In this document: positions 47,305 to 55,788 of the stretch, piece by piece
How the letters are laid out: each line of letters starts with the position of its first letter
Position numbering within the stretch: position 1 is the first letter of the stretch
DNA from: Hafnia alvei
GTDB lineage: Bacteria; Pseudomonadota; Gammaproteobacteria; Enterobacterales; Enterobacteriaceae
DNA length: 64,000 bases
Direction of reading: 5' to 3'
NCBI RefSeq assembly: GCF_900095695.1
Contig: NZ_FMIQ01000026.1
Coordinates: 111-64,110 of the forward strand
The notes under the pieces: model-generated
What the model was told of the DNA's origin: nothing
The model's database searches: none
Seen by the model: only the letters and a program-made list of their open reading frames with translations
Program-made: the position numbers and the translations under genes

Positions 47305-48849
47305 ATGAATAACTCATCTATTGTTAAATTACCAAGTTCCTTTAATCATTGTAACTCAGGCGAGTATTCAAGAATGAATTCTTTGAATACGCCTATGGCG
47401 CCAAGTAGGAGAATTGAGTCAAACACCGTTATCAACTCAATAAAGGATAATAGTATAATTATAAAAAATAGCACACCGCTTGAGTCAGGCATTCCATTTA
47501 AAATGATTGATAACATTCAAAAATATCTTAATGTTGGCAACCGGAAAATTGTTTTAGCGATCCGTAATGTTGAAAAAGAAGCAGGTACATTCTTGGCTTC
47601 AGAAAAAAAATATCCAACTAAAAACTTTCATATCAAAGGGAAAAGTAGTAACTGGGGACCTCAAGCCGGGTTGATCCCTGTTGATCAGCGATTTAGCAAG
47701 CTTAGAATTAAAAAAGGCGTGTCAGATGAGGAGATTAAAAAATACAGTCAGCAAGTTCAAGAGTGTATTGATAAACACTATGCTGTTGCGACACCACTGC
47801 GGGTAACTTATCAGGAGATACAAAAAATAGGGGGGAAGGTTAATGAAGCGCATGGTTTTACTTGGACAGCCCCCTCTGCTAGCGCTGAAATTAAAATTGA
47901 TTTTAAAGAATGCCCCGATATAGCTGGTGTCTATGAATGCTTTGAAAATGATGTAAAAATTGAGATACTGTCTTATCCTCGTGATTGGGAGAATAAAATC
48001 AGTAACGATAGTTATAATGTCATTACGTCATTTCTTCGTTCAAATTATATTGAACGAGTTGTTTTTGAAAATTATGCTGATGCTTATAAGTTTAATATTG
48101 GTAATGAAGTTAGCATTGTTCATTTGAAAAAATCCCAAGATGGAGTCATTGTTAATAGAGATTTGCTTCATGCCGTAGGCAAACTGCCAAATTGTCGTGT
48201 GGATGGCAATGTGCTAAATGTTGATGGGAAAAAAATTGATTTAACGCCATGCATGACCTCCTTGCCGATTACAGCAGATTTGGACATATTTGGCATTTAT
48301 TCAGACGCCGCTACGATAGAAGAACAAGATGATAAAGAATCGTTATATCCACAGAGAGAACTTGCAGAATCTCCTAGACAAATAAACCATGCAAAAATAG
48401 CACAATCTGAGTCAGTTAACTGCGGGAATATCACAGTTGAGTGCCTTAAAACAGCACTGGGCATTAACCATATGCTGGGGCAAGACGTTATTCATCACAG
48501 CACCGAAGCAAATAACCCATATGCGGGGGGAACATTAGATAATTTACCAGCGATGTTTATTTTATCTAAAATGGTTCAAGACAAAATGAGTAAATCGCAT
48601 TCAGAATTATCTTCATTTTTTGAGAGTGATGTTAAAGCTATAATATTAAAAGATCATCAGACGGTTAATTATCTAGTGAGGTTTTTATCTGAAGCTGGTA
48701 TCACTGGTGCGTGGAATCCGAGTTGGAACCAGAGTTGTGATATTCCATTGACACCTGTAGGTGGTCATTATAATGGAAGTCAGCAATTACTTATTGGAGA
48801 CCCGTCGCATATGTTAAAAAATATGGCGAGAAAAATTAATAAGGATTAG
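47305..48849 (+). CDS. ExoY-like nucleotidyl cyclase toxin (putative secreted effector)
   Basis: A 514-residue protein related to the ExoY/CyaA/edema-factor class II adenylate cyclase toxins. The three catalytic segments are present: PTKNFHIKGKSSNWGPQAG (K106 and K113, ExoY K81 and K88), LPITADLDIFG (D325 and D327, ExoY D212 and D214) and HHSTEANNPYAGG (H398 and N404, ExoY H291 and N297). ExoY of Pseudomonas makes cyclic nucleotides in host cells when activated by actin. The Ser/Asn/Thr-rich N-terminus without a Sec signal suits a type III secretion signal. No secretion system or chaperone is nearby. The gene is AT-rich and flanked by direct repeats, a clear sign of transfer. The ribosome site is weak. 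Confidence 0.88.
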   Translation: MNNSSIVKLPSSFNHCNSGEYSRMNSLNTPMAPSRRIESNTVINSIKDNSIIIKNSTPLESGIPFKMIDNIQKYLNVGNRKIVLAIRNVEKEAGTFLASEKKYPTKNFHIKGKSSNWGPQAGLIPVDQRFSKLRIKKGVSDEEIKKYSQQVQECIDKHYAVATPLRVTYQEIQKIGGKVNEAHGFTWTAPSASAEIKIDFKECPDIAGVYECFENDVKIEILSYPRDWENKISNDSYNVITSFLRSNYIERVVFENYADAYKFNIGNEVSIVHLKKSQDGVIVNRDLLHAVGKLPNCRVDGNVLNVDGKKIDLTPCMTSLPITADLDIFGIYSDAATIEEQDDKESLYPQRELAESPRQINHAKIAQSESVNCGNITVECLKTALGINHMLGQDVIHHSTEANNPYAGGTLDNLPAMFILSKMVQDKMSKSHSELSSFFESDVKAIILKDHQTVNYLVRFLSEAGITGAWNPSWNQSCDIPLTPVGGHYNGSQQLLIGDPSHMLKNMARKINKD

Positions 48850-48926
48850 CAGCACTGAAGTGTTTTTTAATGTAAGACGCTTCTTTAAATCTGATGTTAA
48901 GTGAGCGTTATCCATTGCGACCAAAG

Positions 48927-48957
48927 GCTGAACTCAGTACCATTTGCGCCTCAAATT
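48927..48957 (+). repeat. Right direct repeat of the cyclase islet
   Basis: 31 bp identical to 47067-47097. Here the repeat continues into the right arm of a hairpin, GCGCCT-CAAATTT-AGGCGC at 48946-48964, probably the original element behind mocR. Upstream (about 48905-48928) is a diverged short version of a mocR 3' end. Confidence 0.88.
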
Positions 48958-48995
48958 TAGGCGCTAATAATAAGGATGATTATGCAGGCTGATTT

Positions 48996-49940
48996 ATGCA
49001 GACAGTAAAACGGGTGCTCTTAGCGCCGATGGAAGGGGTTCTCGACTCTTTGGTGCGTGAACTGCTGACCGAAGTGAATGATTACGATCTCTGCATCACC
49101 GAATTTGTGCGCGTGGTGGACAGCCTGCTGCCTGAAAAAGTCTATTATCGTCTTTGCCCCGAACTGGCGAATCAAAGCCTAACGCCTTCTGGAACCCCAG
49201 TGCGCGTGCAGTTATTGGGACAGCATCCTCAGTGGTTGGGGGAAAATGCGGCGCGTGCCGTTGAGCTCGGGTCGTGGGGCGTGGATTTGAACTGTGGCTG
49301 CCCCTCGAAAATGGTCAACGGCAGCGGCGGCGGCGCGACGTTACTCAAAGATCCTGAGATGATTTATCTCGGCGCCAAAGCGATGCGTGAAGCGGTACCG
49401 TCACATTTACCCGTCACGGTGAAGGTGCGTCTTGGCTGGGATTCGGGCGCGCGTCAGTTTGAAATTGCCGATGCGGTACAGCAAGCGGGTGCAACCGAAA
49501 TTACCGTGCATGGACGTACCAAAGAAGATGGTTATAAGGCCGATAAAATTAATTGGGCAGCGATTGGCGAAATTCGTCAACGTCTGAGTATTCCCGTGAT
49601 CGCGAACGGTGAAATTTGGGATTGGCAAAGCGCGCAAGATTGCATGGCGGCCACCGGCTGCGATTCAGTGATGATTGGCCGTGGAGCGCTAAACGTGCCG
49701 AATCTGAGCCGTGTCATTAAACAAAATGCACCTAAAATGCCGTGGTCTGAGGTGATGCAGCTACTCAAAAAATATGTGCGGCTTGAGAAGCAGGGCGACA
49801 CCGGGCTATATCATGTCGCTCGCATTAAGCAGTGGCTGGGGTATTTGCGTAAAGAATATGCTGAAGCTTCAGAGGTCTTCAGTGAAATCCGTGCGCTGAA
49901 AACCTCAGCAGATATTGCCCGCACCATCGAGCGTCTCTAG
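48996..49940 (+). CDS. dusC: tRNA-dihydrouridine(16) synthase
   Basis: FMN enzyme that reduces U16 in tRNA. The 314 residues match E. coli DusC (315). Motifs: [40 protein letters not shown] with the catalytic Cys region, [20 protein letters not shown] and VMIGRGAL, the C-subfamily pattern. No strong ribosome site; GGATG lies about 20 bases upstream. In E. coli it also lies close to yohP and pbpG. Confidence 0.95.
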   Translation: MQTVKRVLLAPMEGVLDSLVRELLTEVNDYDLCITEFVRVVDSLLPEKVYYRLCPELANQSLTPSGTPVRVQLLGQHPQWLGENAARAVELGSWGVDLNCGCPSKMVNGSGGGATLLKDPEMIYLGAKAMREAVPSHLPVTVKVRLGWDSGARQFEIADAVQQAGATEITVHGRTKEDGYKADKINWAAIGEIRQRLSIPVIANGEIWDWQSAQDCMAATGCDSVMIGRGALNVPNLSRVIKQNAPKMPWSEVMQLLKKYVRLEKQGDTGLYHVARIKQWLGYLRKEYAEASEVFSEIRALKTSADIARTIERL

Positions 49941-50000
49941 CGCTAACTACTCTTTCGCTAACTACTCTTTCGCTAACTACTCTTTCGCTAACTACTCTTT
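49941..50000. repeat. Four tandem copies of a 15-bp repeat
   Basis: CGCTAACTACTCTTT is repeated exactly four times between the dusC stop and the end of eamA. The last copy contains the stop codon and last codons of eamA on the minus strand. Confidence 0.97.
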
Positions 50001-50911
50001 CTCAATGGCTGGGCAGCGTGTTCGCTTAGCCATCAGTTTTCCGCCAAAAACATTCACCAATAATCCCAGCATGATGAGCAGCAAGCCATAGATCTGTAGA
50101 GTCGAAATTCGCTCGCCTAAAATGAGTGCGCCGCTGGTTAATCCAACCACGGGTACCAGCAAAGCGAACGGCGTTACGCGCCACGTTTCATAACGGGTCA
50201 GCAAGCTTCCCCATAGTCCATAGCCAACATGAGTGGAAAGAAACGCGATATAGCACAGGGCCAGAACGGTCGGAATGCCAATATTCAGCACGCTGCTTTC
50301 AATAACGGTTTGTCCTTCGAACAGCCACGAACACAGTAAAAAAGGTAAAATGGGCACCAAAGCGCTCCACACCACCAAAGACATAATGCTGGTCTTGCCC
50401 GCATTTTGCATGATGGAACGGTTGGTAATGTTGCCGCATGCCCATGAGAATCCCGCCGCCAGCGTAAAGAGCAGGGCGATTAGGGGAATGTCGGTTAAGC
50501 TTCCCGTCATACCACCTTTAGCGAGTACCAGCATGCCTACCGCAGCCATAAGAATGCCGACGACCTGACTGCGTTTGATTTTCTCACCAAGAATCAATGC
50601 GCCAAGCAAAACGCTAAAGAACACCTGCGATTGCAATACGACGGAGGCAATACCAGACGGCATACCTAGATTGATGGCGCAGAACAAAAAGGCAAACTGT
50701 GCGAAGCTGATGGTAAGCCCATAAATAACAATCCCTTTCAATGGGATTTTTGGCCGTGGTACAAAGAATATCGCTGGAAACACAACCAGAATAAAACGCA
50801 GTGCGCCGAGGAGCAAAGGTGGCATGCCGTGCAAGCCCACCTTGATGACCACAAAGTTTACCCCCAGATAACGACGACACACAGGGCTAATAACATATCT
50901 TTAATGGACAT
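49992..50911 (-). pseudogene. eamA: EamA-type metabolite exporter, frameshifted near the N-terminus
   Basis: Ten-helix DMT-family exporter very like E. coli EamA/YdeD, which exports cysteine-pathway metabolites. A start at 50911 with AAGGAG six bases upstream gives MSIKDMLLALCVVVIWG, then the frame breaks at a run of five C on the plus strand (50861-50865); six C would restore GVNFVVIKVGLHG and a 306-residue protein. From there to the stop at 49992 the frame is intact (FAQFAFLFCAINLGM, FSWACGNI, RYETWRV). It is either a real inactivation, a phase-variable tract or a sequencing error. The 3' end lies in the 15-bp tandem repeat. Confidence 0.85.
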
Positions 50912-51113
50912 TATGACTCCTTGAAAGGGCGCGCTTTTTTGCGTTTTCTCACTGGCTTGGATGCGAAACTATAGCTAAAGTCATCAAGGCGAGATACCCG
51001 TGAACGGGATATGTTCCGAATAAAGAGAAAGGCGGCGCTGTTAGCCTGCTTAGACGCGTGGCAAACCATAAATTTGACTATCCAACAGAAGATTCTGCTT
51101 AAAGGAAAACGTC

Positions 51114-51902
51114 ATGAGCGATTGGGATCCCGAACTGTATTTGCGCTTTGAGGCGGAAAGAACGCGTCCAGCGCGTGAACTGCTTGCCAGAATTAATCAT
51201 CCTCACGCTATGCGGGTTAGCGATTTAGGCTGCGGGCCAGGTAACAGCACGGCGCTCTTAGCGCAGGCGTGGTCAACGGCGCAGGTGACCGGCGTAGATA
51301 CCTCGCTCAATATGCTCAAAAAAGCGCAAGAACGATTACCGCAGTGTACGTTTGTACAATCGGATATTAGCCATTGGCAGCCCGAAGAAGCGCAGGACGT
51401 CATCTATGCCAATGCGGCTTTGCAGTGGGTGTTGGATCATGAAACCCTGTTGCCTCATTTGGTCGCGCAGCTGGCGGATAATGGGGTTCTGGCCATTCAA
51501 ATGCCAGACAATCTCAACCAGCCTTCTCATGCACTGATGCGAAAGGTGGCGGCAGAAGGGCCATGGGAAAGTCTGAATGGTGAGGCTGAATCGGTACGTA
51601 AGAAACTGCTGACTACCGAGGAGTATTACGATCTGCTGGCGCTACAGGGGTGTGACGTCGATATTTGGCGCACCACCTATTACCACGTTATGCCATCGGC
51701 CTCTGCAATCATTGATTGGTTAAGTTCCACCGGATTGCGTCCCTTCCTCGATAAACTCAACGAGAGTCAGCGACCAGAGTTTCTTCGTCGTTATTTATTC
51801 GAGCTCGAGCAAGTCTATACACCACGTGCCGATGGAAAGGTGTTATTGGCATTTCCTCGCCTGTTTATTGTGGCGCGCAATGTGGAGAACGGGGCGATAT
51901 AG
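51114..51902 (+). CDS. tam: Trans-aconitate 2-methyltransferase
   Basis: SAM-dependent enzyme that methylates trans-aconitate, an inhibitor of aconitase formed from cis-aconitate. The 262 residues (E. coli 252) show the SAM loop [15 protein letters not shown], the [10 protein letters not shown] acidic loop, and Tam-typical [17 protein letters not shown] and [19 protein letters not shown] lies before the ATG. Monocistronic, divergent from eamA. Confidence 0.95.
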   Translation: MSDWDPELYLRFEAERTRPARELLARINHPHAMRVSDLGCGPGNSTALLAQAWSTAQVTGVDTSLNMLKKAQERLPQCTFVQSDISHWQPEEAQDVIYANAALQWVLDHETLLPHLVAQLADNGVLAIQMPDNLNQPSHALMRKVAAEGPWESLNGEAESVRKKLLTTEEYYDLLALQGCDVDIWRTTYYHVMPSASAIIDWLSSTGLRPFLDKLNESQRPEFLRRYLFELEQVYTPRADGKVLLAFPRLFIVARNVENGAI

Positions 51903-52151
51903 CCATGCTGGGGGGAGATAGTATTCATTATTGTTAGTCAAAAACTGGATGACGATCTGAATATTGAACTCACAACCAGAAACATAATTATTACATCTTC
52001 TCGTAGCTGAAACATTCACGTTAAGAGTATGATTATCGCCAGCTTGTCGGCCTGTATCCCTTGTGTGGCGCGGCAAGCAGCGTTCCGAGGATTTAAGCAC
52101 ACCATTTTATGCTGCCCTCGGTGTTATCGAACATTTGATTGATACGTGATC

Positions 52152-53090
52152 ATGCCTGTAAAACTCCGATATTCCTTATTAAGCCTGTTGCTTTTAGGCA
52201 GCAGCGTGGCCTGCGTTCCAAACGTGCTTGCAAGTGAGAACGCGCCAACAACGCATAATGCCTCTTCTTTGGTATTAGCGTCAGGCAGTGCAATGGTGGT
52301 GGATTTAAAAACCCATAGCGTCATTTATTCGAGTAACCCAGACGTGCAGGTGCCTATTGCTTCAATCACTAAACTGATGACAGCAATGGTAGCGTTAGAT
52401 GCTAAGCCGGCGATGGATGAAGTGATTTCGGTGGATATCCACAATACCAAAGAGCTGAAAGGCGTTTTCTCTCGGGTGCGCGTGGGAAGTGAGGTCAGCC
52501 GTCGTCAAATGATGTTAATGGCGCTCATGTCTTCTGAAAACCGTGCGGCGGCGAGTCTGGCCCATCATTATCCGGGCGGCTATAACGCCTTTATTAAAGC
52601 GATGAATGCTAAAGCGCGTTCGCTGGGCATGACTCATACGCGTTACGTTGAGCCCACCGGGCTTTCTGTGAACAACGTGTCAACGGCGAGGGATTTAACC
52701 AAGCTGCTGACGGCGAGCAAAAACTACCCGTTAATTAGCGAGCTGAGCACCACAGAAACGAAGTCGGTGACTTTCTCAAACCCGGTTTATACCGAAACAT
52801 TTAACAATACCAACCATTTGGTTCGTAATGATAAATGGGCAATCCAACTGACTAAGACCGGCTTTACGAATCAGGCTGGTCATTGCTTGGCGATGCGTAC
52901 CACTATCGGTGGTCGTCAGGTGGCGCTGGTGGTGCTGGATGCTTTCGGAAAATATACCCATTTTGCCGATGCTAACCGCCTGCGAGATTGGATGTTAACC
53001 GGTAAAGCATCGCCGGTTCCTGCGGCGGCGCTGAGCTATAAAAAACAGAAAGGCCTGCACGGTAGCGTACAGGTGGCTGATAATAAATAG
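52152..53090 (+). CDS. pbpG: D-alanyl-D-alanine endopeptidase (PBP7)
   Basis: Periplasmic penicillin-binding endopeptidase that cuts DD-cross-links in peptidoglycan. The protein has 312 residues (E. coli 310-313) with a signal peptide ending near NVLAS. The serine active site is complete: SITK (SxxK), SSEN (SxN) and KTG in [16 protein letters not shown] 52152 is chosen over GTG 52146; neither has a clear ribosome site. The 250 bp upstream, after tam, hold nothing I recognise. Confidence 0.95.
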   Translation: MPVKLRYSLLSLLLLGSSVACVPNVLASENAPTTHNASSLVLASGSAMVVDLKTHSVIYSSNPDVQVPIASITKLMTAMVALDAKPAMDEVISVDIHNTKELKGVFSRVRVGSEVSRRQMMLMALMSSENRAAASLAHHYPGGYNAFIKAMNAKARSLGMTHTRYVEPTGLSVNNVSTARDLTKLLTASKNYPLISELSTTETKSVTFSNPVYTETFNNTNHLVRNDKWAIQLTKTGFTNQAGHCLAMRTTIGGRQVALVVLDAFGKYTHFADANRLRDWMLTGKASPVPAAALSYKKQKGLHGSVQVADNK

Positions 53091-53153
53091 CTCTCAAAAA
53101 TAAATCGTTTTGAGCATTAATCGGTGCTGATAGTTTTCCTGCACACGATAAGC

Positions 53154-53185
53154 ACGGCGGAGGCTAAAACCTCTGCCGTTTTTTT
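53154..53185 (+). terminator. Terminator of pbpG
   Basis: ACGGCGGAGG/CCTCTGCCGT forms a stem with one mismatch and is followed by seven T. Confidence 0.9.
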
Positions 53186-53273
53186 ATGCATAAAGGTGAT
53201 TTTGAGATTAACGCGACATTTTTACCCCTAACCCCTATCATTATCTCAGTGATTAAAGCTTAAGGATTTCAAT

Positions 53274-54191
53274 GTGGCTGGTGGTAGCTTACTAACGTTA
53301 TTAGATGATATTGCTTCAGTGTTAGACGACGTTGCGCTGATGAGCAAAATGGCCGCTCGTAAAACCGCCGGGGTTTTAGGCGATGATTTAGCCCTGAACG
53401 CAGAGCAGGTCACCGGCGTTTCGGCTGAACGAGAACTGCCGGTGGTGTGGGCAGTGGCGAAGGGATCTCTGCTCAACAAAGTCATTTTAGTGCCGCTGGC
53501 CTTGCTGATCAGCGCTTTTGCCGCGTGGGCGATAACCCCTTTGCTGATGCTAGGTGGGGCATTCTTGTGCTACGAAGGTTTTGAGAAACTGGCGCATAAA
53601 ATGTTGCACGGCAAAGAGGAAAAACATCAGCCAAAAGCCGAAGAGAAGGTGCCTGATGATCTACGCGCCTACGAAAAGGCCAAAATAAAAGGGGCCATAC
53701 GCACCGATTTTATTCTCTCTGCCGAAATTGTGGCGATTACGCTCGGCACGGTGGCCGGTGCCCCTTTCATCCAGCAGGTAATCGTGCTCAGTGGTATTGC
53801 TATTGTGATGACGCTGGGTGTTTACGGTATCGTTGCAGGCATTGTGAAGCTTGATGATTTAGGCCTGTGGATGAGCAAAAAAAGCTCGGCGCTGGCAAAA
53901 AAACTGGGCGGATGGATCGTTGATGCCGCGCCGTATCTGATGAAAATCCTCTCTGTGGTAGGTACGGCGGCAATGTTTATGGTCGGCGGTGGGATTATCG
54001 TTCACGGTTTGCCGTGGGTGCATCACTACTTTGAGCATTTAGCTGAAAGCGGAGCCGACCTACCCACCGTAGGTACCGTGATTGCAGGCCTTGGCCCTAC
54101 GCTGCTGAATTTGGTGTTTGGGGTTATCGCAGGGGCCATTGTATTGCTGGTAGTAAGTGGCGTAGGGAAGCTGTTCCCGAGGAAGGGGTAA
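53274..54191 (+). CDS. yedI: DUF808 family inner membrane protein, YedI-like
   Basis: A 305-residue membrane protein matching E. coli YedI along most of its length ([72 protein letters not shown]). About five to six membrane segments; function unknown. The GTG start at 53274 is preceded by AAGGA. Stands alone after the pbpG terminator. Confidence 0.92.
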   Translation: MAGGSLLTLLDDIASVLDDVALMSKMAARKTAGVLGDDLALNAEQVTGVSAERELPVVWAVAKGSLLNKVILVPLALLISAFAAWAITPLLMLGGAFLCYEGFEKLAHKMLHGKEEKHQPKAEEKVPDDLRAYEKAKIKGAIRTDFILSAEIVAITLGTVAGAPFIQQVIVLSGIAIVMTLGVYGIVAGIVKLDDLGLWMSKKSSALAKKLGGWIVDAAPYLMKILSVVGTAAMFMVGGGIIVHGLPWVHHYFEHLAESGADLPTVGTVIAGLGPTLLNLVFGVIAGAIVLLVVSGVGKLFPRKG

Positions 54192-54253
54192 GACCAATCA
54201 TAGCCCGAGCATTCTGGATAGGGCTTAAGATTTCGAACGCCAGCTAGCATCTG

Positions 54254-54309
54254 AATTCTCGGAGAAAAGCGCGAGAATTGAAGGGGCGCGCGCTATGAAC
54301 TGCGCCCCT
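54254..54309. terminator. Two adjacent hairpins after the DUF808 gene
   Basis: AATTCTCG/CGAGAATT (54254-54261/54272-54279) and AGGGGCGC/GCGCCCCT (54282-54289/54302-54309). No T-run follows; probably 3'-end structure of the gene upstream. Confidence 0.5.
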
Positions 54310-54418
54310 CATTGTACGCCTTCGGCTTAGTTACATGTGAAAGCGGTTATTGATAGGCGGAAGAAACCCTACACCAAGGCATCACAAACGGAGGCATCTT
54401 AACCCTCTGGTTTTCCCC

Positions 54419-54502
54419 CTAAAAAATCAACTTAAATACGCCCGTAATCGTCAACAGCCCCACAATAAAGATAATCGCAATAACCCATAAGAGAATTTTC
54501 AT
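54419..54502 (-). CDS. yohP: YohP, 27-residue inner membrane peptide
   Basis: A short minus-strand frame, ATG at 54502 with AAGGA nine bases upstream, encodes 27 residues starting MKILLWVIAIIFIVGLL and ending TGVFKLIF. This is nearly E. coli YohP in length and sequence (MKIILW..., TGVFKMIF). YohP is a single-span inner-membrane protein known for its post-translational insertion and stress-related expression; its task is not settled. E. coli yohP also lies between pbpG and dusC. Confidence 0.92.
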   Translation of the reverse strand: MKILLWVIAIIFIVGLLTITGVFKLIF

Positions 54503-54532
54503 TTGCTGTTCCTTATCTATTTTTAGTCGCTG

Positions 54533-54556
54533 AAAAAAACGCCCTAAATGGGCGTT
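54533..54556 (-). terminator. Terminator of the MetQ-like gene
   Basis: AACGCCC/GGGCGTT with a 5-nt loop is followed on the minus strand by seven T, 50 bp past the gene stop and before yohP. Confidence 0.92.
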
Positions 54557-54606
54557 AGTCATATTGAGTATAGATTAAGAAAAGCAAATGCTTAGGATAT
54601 TGGGGT

Positions 54607-55422
54607 CTACCACCCTTGCACGGCGCCGCCGTTGAATATTTTCTGAGCCGCGGCGGCAACCTCTGGCGATTGATAAGATTTCACGAAGTCTCGGACATTT
54701 GCGGCGTCTTTATTATCTTCGCGGGTGACGATGATATTGACGTAAGGCGACTCTTTATCTTCAATAAATACGCTGTCTTGGACCGGCGATAACCCAGTCT
54801 GTTGTAGATAGGTGGTGCTGATAATCGCCACGGTGACTTTAGGATCTTTTAACACGTGCGGAAGCTGCGCGCCTTCAAGCTCCATAATATTTAAATTGAG
54901 CGGGTTGGCGGTAATATCAATCGACGTTGGCAACAGGCCTTTATCCTGTTTAACCGTAATCAGCTTCTCTTTTTGCAGCAGCAATAATGCGCGTCCCAAG
55001 TTGGTAGGATCGTTTGGAATCGCGATGGTATCTCCCTTTTTCAGCTCGGAGACAGTCTTGATTTTGTCTGAGTAGCCCGCCATCGGAAAAACAAAGGTGT
55101 TGCCTACGGCGACTAATTTATAGCCGTGCGCCTGATTTTGTTCGGCGAGATAAGGGCGATGTTGGAAAACGTTAGCATCGAGCTCACCTTTATCGGTGGC
55201 GTCGTTAGGCAGCAGTGAACCACTAAATCCAACCAGCTCCACGTCGAGGCCATATTTTTCTTTTGCTACTTTCTGAGCCACTTCAGCCACATCCTGTTCA
55301 GCCCCGTAAATCACACCCACTTTTATATGATGAGCCTGATCGCTTTTTTGATCACAACCAGAGAGCAATGCAGCAGTGCTAAATAGCGCAACGAATAGCG
55401 TTGCGTTAAACGCAGATTTCAT
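54607..55422 (-). CDS. MetQ/NlpA-type substrate-binding lipoprotein
   Basis: A 271-residue lipoprotein with lipobox LLSGC after a hydrophobic signal. The NlpA domain shows IKVGVIYGAEQDVAEVAQKVAKEKYG, DANVFQHRPYL, PNDPTNLGRALLLLQKEKLI and ESPYVNIIV, as in methionine-binding MetQ. ATG 55422 has AAGGA eight bases upstream. There is no metN or metI beside it, so it is an orphan receptor that may use a distant MetNI transporter or another ligand. Confidence 0.88.
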   Translation of the reverse strand: MKSAFNATLFVALFSTAALLSGCDQKSDQAHHIKVGVIYGAEQDVAEVAQKVAKEKYGLDVELVGFSGSLLPNDATDKGELDANVFQHRPYLAEQNQAHGYKLVAVGNTFVFPMAGYSDKIKTVSELKKGDTIAIPNDPTNLGRALLLLQKEKLITVKQDKGLLPTSIDITANPLNLNIMELEGAQLPHVLKDPKVTVAIISTTYLQQTGLSPVQDSVFIEDKESPYVNIIVTREDNKDAANVRDFVKSYQSPEVAAAAQKIFNGGAVQGW

Positions 55423-55446
55423 GAGTACCGTCCTTATGTTTTTCAA

Positions 55447-55788
55447 TGGGGTGAGAAAGGTGCAACGCCAATATTAATCGCTTTTCTAAACCTTCCGCTT
55501 GATGGCTTTTGCCGACGTTAACGCTTCTGCCGAAAGGTTATTTTGACGTCTATTCAGCATCGCTTTTTCACCTGCGTTTGTATGCTGATTATTTTTCATC
55601 ATGCTGCCTATACGGCCCACTTAGCAAAGTAAATGCCTGTTTTATAAGTCGCCTCAATCATTACTCTTTGGCTAACGATTACGTGAGTTGGTTAATTGAT
55701 AGACGACTTTAGGAATTTTATGCTGGCCTCACTGCAAAAATTCTTACTCGCATGATGCGCTAATGAATTAAACCGGGGAGGTTTAGGT
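55447..55788. other. Upstream region of the malonate operon
   Basis: About 340 bp between the divergent MetQ-like gene and mdcA. GGGGAGG lies seven bases before the mdcA start. An MdcR-controlled promoter is expected here, but I cannot point to a confident LysR box. A 67-codon plus-strand frame at 55509-55712 has no ribosome site and is not called. Confidence 0.5.

Noticed and set aside
50614..50882. MCRRYLG start for the eamA gene at 50882
   Set aside because: The first seven residues are out of frame relative to the real N-terminus, which starts at 50911 with a strong ribosome site and then needs a frameshift.
55509..55712. 67-codon plus-strand frame upstream of mdcA
   Set aside because: No ribosome site and atypical composition; the region must hold the mdc promoter.
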